Origin: an uncultured Acidobacteriota bacterium
GTDB taxonomy: Bacteria > Acidobacteriota > Vicinamibacteria > Vicinamibacterales > UBA8438
DNA length: 6,142 nt
NCBI GenBank assembly: GCA_937888665.1
Contig: CALBET010001144.1
Location: 1 to 6,142 of the forward strand
Reading direction: 5' to 3'
Under the pieces are notes generated by a model. The model did not search any database, was not told the DNA's origin, and saw only the letters and a program-made list of their open reading frames with translations. Position 1 is the stretch's first letter; each line of letters starts with the position of its first letter. Below are positions 5,585 to 6,142 of the stretch, piece by piece. A program made the translations under genes and the position numbers.

Positions 5585-5910
5585 ACGCCCGGCGGTCTGG
5601 GTCTGGTGAGACGGGGTCGGAACTTGCCGACCTGGAGCGGGATCTGCGCACCCTGAAAGCAGAGCTGGACCAGCTGGAACGGGAATACCAACTGTTCTTC
5701 GCCGGCCAGCAACAGCGTCCGCCGCACGCATTGCGGTCAACCGTGGAGGCGCTGATGCGCCGGATGGACCGCGCGTCTATCCACGGTTCGGGGGAGCGCT
5801 TCCGCTTCAATACGCTTCAGCACCGGTTTCGGACCTTTGCGAATTTGTGGGATCGAGGGGTACGCGCACGTGAAGAGGGACGCCCCGGTCCGTTCTCCAG
5901 GCCGACCTGA
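5581..5910 (+). CDS. Small coiled-coil protein, resembles MXAN_5187 C-terminal region
   Basis: The protein has 109 residues. Its ATG overlaps the previous stop by 4 bases (ATGA), and no Shine-Dalgarno is visible, so translation is probably coupled by reinitiation. Residues 14-38 form a heptad-like coiled coil rich in L, E, R and K. Then follow Y-Q-L-F-F-A-G (36-42), a helix around 50-64, and the distinctive G-E-R-F-R-F-N-T-L-Q-H-R-F segment (71-83) with F-A-N-L-W-D-R (86-92) and R-E-E-G-R-P-G-P-F (97-105). This last part resembles, from memory, the C-terminal domain of MXAN_5187-like proteins of myxobacteria and acidobacteria, whose function is not established. No signal peptide or membrane segment is seen. 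Tight coupling suggests that it works with its upstream neighbour. Confidence 0.75.
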   Translation: MNARRSGSGETGSELADLERDLRTLKAELDQLEREYQLFFAGQQQRPPHALRSTVEALMRRMDRASIHGSGERFRFNTLQHRFRTFANLWDRGVRAREEGRPGPFSRPT

Positions 5911-5929
5911 AGACCGTTCTACAGGGCGC

Positions 5930-5948
5930 TCACACGCGAGACGTGTGA
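5930..5948. repeat. 7-bp hairpin in the purH leader
   Basis: TCACACG (5930-5936) and CGTGTGA (5942-5948) form a perfect 7-bp stem with loop CGAGA. It begins 19 bases after the upstream stop codon and ends 42 bases before purH. Three A residues overlap and follow it, but there is no T-run, so it is a weak terminator candidate and may be an RNA leader element. Confidence 0.4.
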
Positions 5949-5950
5949 AA

Positions 5951-5967
5951 GCCTGAGAGCCTGAGAG
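5951..5967. repeat. Tandem GCCTGAGA octamers before purH
   Basis: GCCTGAGA occurs twice in tandem (5951-5958 and 5959-5966), continuing into a purine-rich GAGAGAGGG stretch that may serve as the purH ribosome binding region. The nine-base form GCCTGAGAG also precedes the cupin gene at 3094-3102. Confidence 0.45.
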
Positions 5968-5990
5968 ATTGACGAGAGAGGGCGAGCCGT

Positions 5991-6142
5991 ATGCGAGCAC
6001 TAGTGAGCGTGTCGGACAAATCGAATGTGGTGGACTTCGCGCGCCGGCTCTTGGCCCGTGGCTACGAGCTTGTGTCGACCGGCGGCACCGCCCGGGCCCT
6101 CGCCGAAGCCGGGCTCTCAGTGACCGCCGTATCGTCCGTCAC
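5991..6142 (+). CDS. purH: PurH N-terminus (partial), AICAR formyltransferase / IMP cyclohydrolase
   Basis: PurH catalyses the last two steps of IMP synthesis in the cytoplasm. The window holds the first 50 codons and the gene runs off the right edge. The translation starts M-R-A-L-V-S-V-S-D-K and contains G-Y-E-L-V-S-T-G-G-T-A-R-A-L (24-37). These match the conserved N-terminal IMP cyclohydrolase (MGS-like) domain, which in the family reads A-L-(I/L)-S-V-S-D-K and S-T-G-G-T-A. The start at 5991 gives the family's usual short N-terminus; a purine-rich GAGAGAGGG ends about 8 bases upstream. It follows two genes of unknown function with an 80-base gap, so it may be cotranscribed with them or have its own promoter in the leader. 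Confidence 0.95.
   Translation, partial: MRALVSVSDKSNVVDFARRLLARGYELVSTGGTARALAEAGLSVTAVSSV

Noticed and set aside
5941..5980. Glycine-riboswitch-like CTCTCAGGC read on the minus strand of the purH leader
   Set aside because: It is the reverse complement of the tandem GCCTGAGAG repeats, lacks the rest of the aptamer core and would face away from any suitable gene.

Overview
This is a GC-rich, densely coded bacterial window. Gene content and protein style (an Na+-NQR cluster with its maturation genes, selA, two small uncharacterised proteins and purH) fit Acidobacteriota of the Vicinamibacteria type. That placement is an inference from protein resemblance and is not proven here.

Left part (1-2838, + strand) is the 3' end of an Na+-translocating NADH:quinone oxidoreductase (Na+-NQR) cluster: the last codons of nqrE, a complete nqrF, then apbE and nqrM. 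NqrF takes electrons from NADH through FAD and a 2Fe-2S centre. ApbE is the flavin transferase that attaches FMN covalently to NqrB and NqrC. NqrM is the small membrane factor needed to build the iron centre between NqrD and NqrE. nqrABCD should lie to the left of the window. Both non-coding spacers of the cluster (47-176 and 2512-2652) carry a pair of the same palindromic octamer GCGGCCGC, and the second spacer is full of GC-rich hairpins.

Middle part (2839-3588) has a 273-base stretch with no convincing gene, followed by an exported single-domain cupin protein with a good ribosome binding site. It is convergent with selA (3640-5022, - strand), the PLP-dependent selenocysteine synthase. selA implies that the organism decodes UGA as selenocysteine, but no selB, selD or tRNA-Sec is visible here.

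Right part (5023-6142) starts with a short divergent region containing inverted repeats. Two uncharacterised genes follow on the + strand, overlapping by 4 bases (ATGA) and probably translationally coupled. After an 80-base leader with a hairpin and tandem octamers comes the 5' end of purH (purine biosynthesis), cut by the window edge.

I see no mobile element, CRISPR array, tRNA or rRNA. Nothing here amounts to a clearly new multi-gene system. The most open items are the coupled pair of unknown genes before purH, the repeated octamer pairs in the nqr spacers and the unexplained stretch at 2839-3111.
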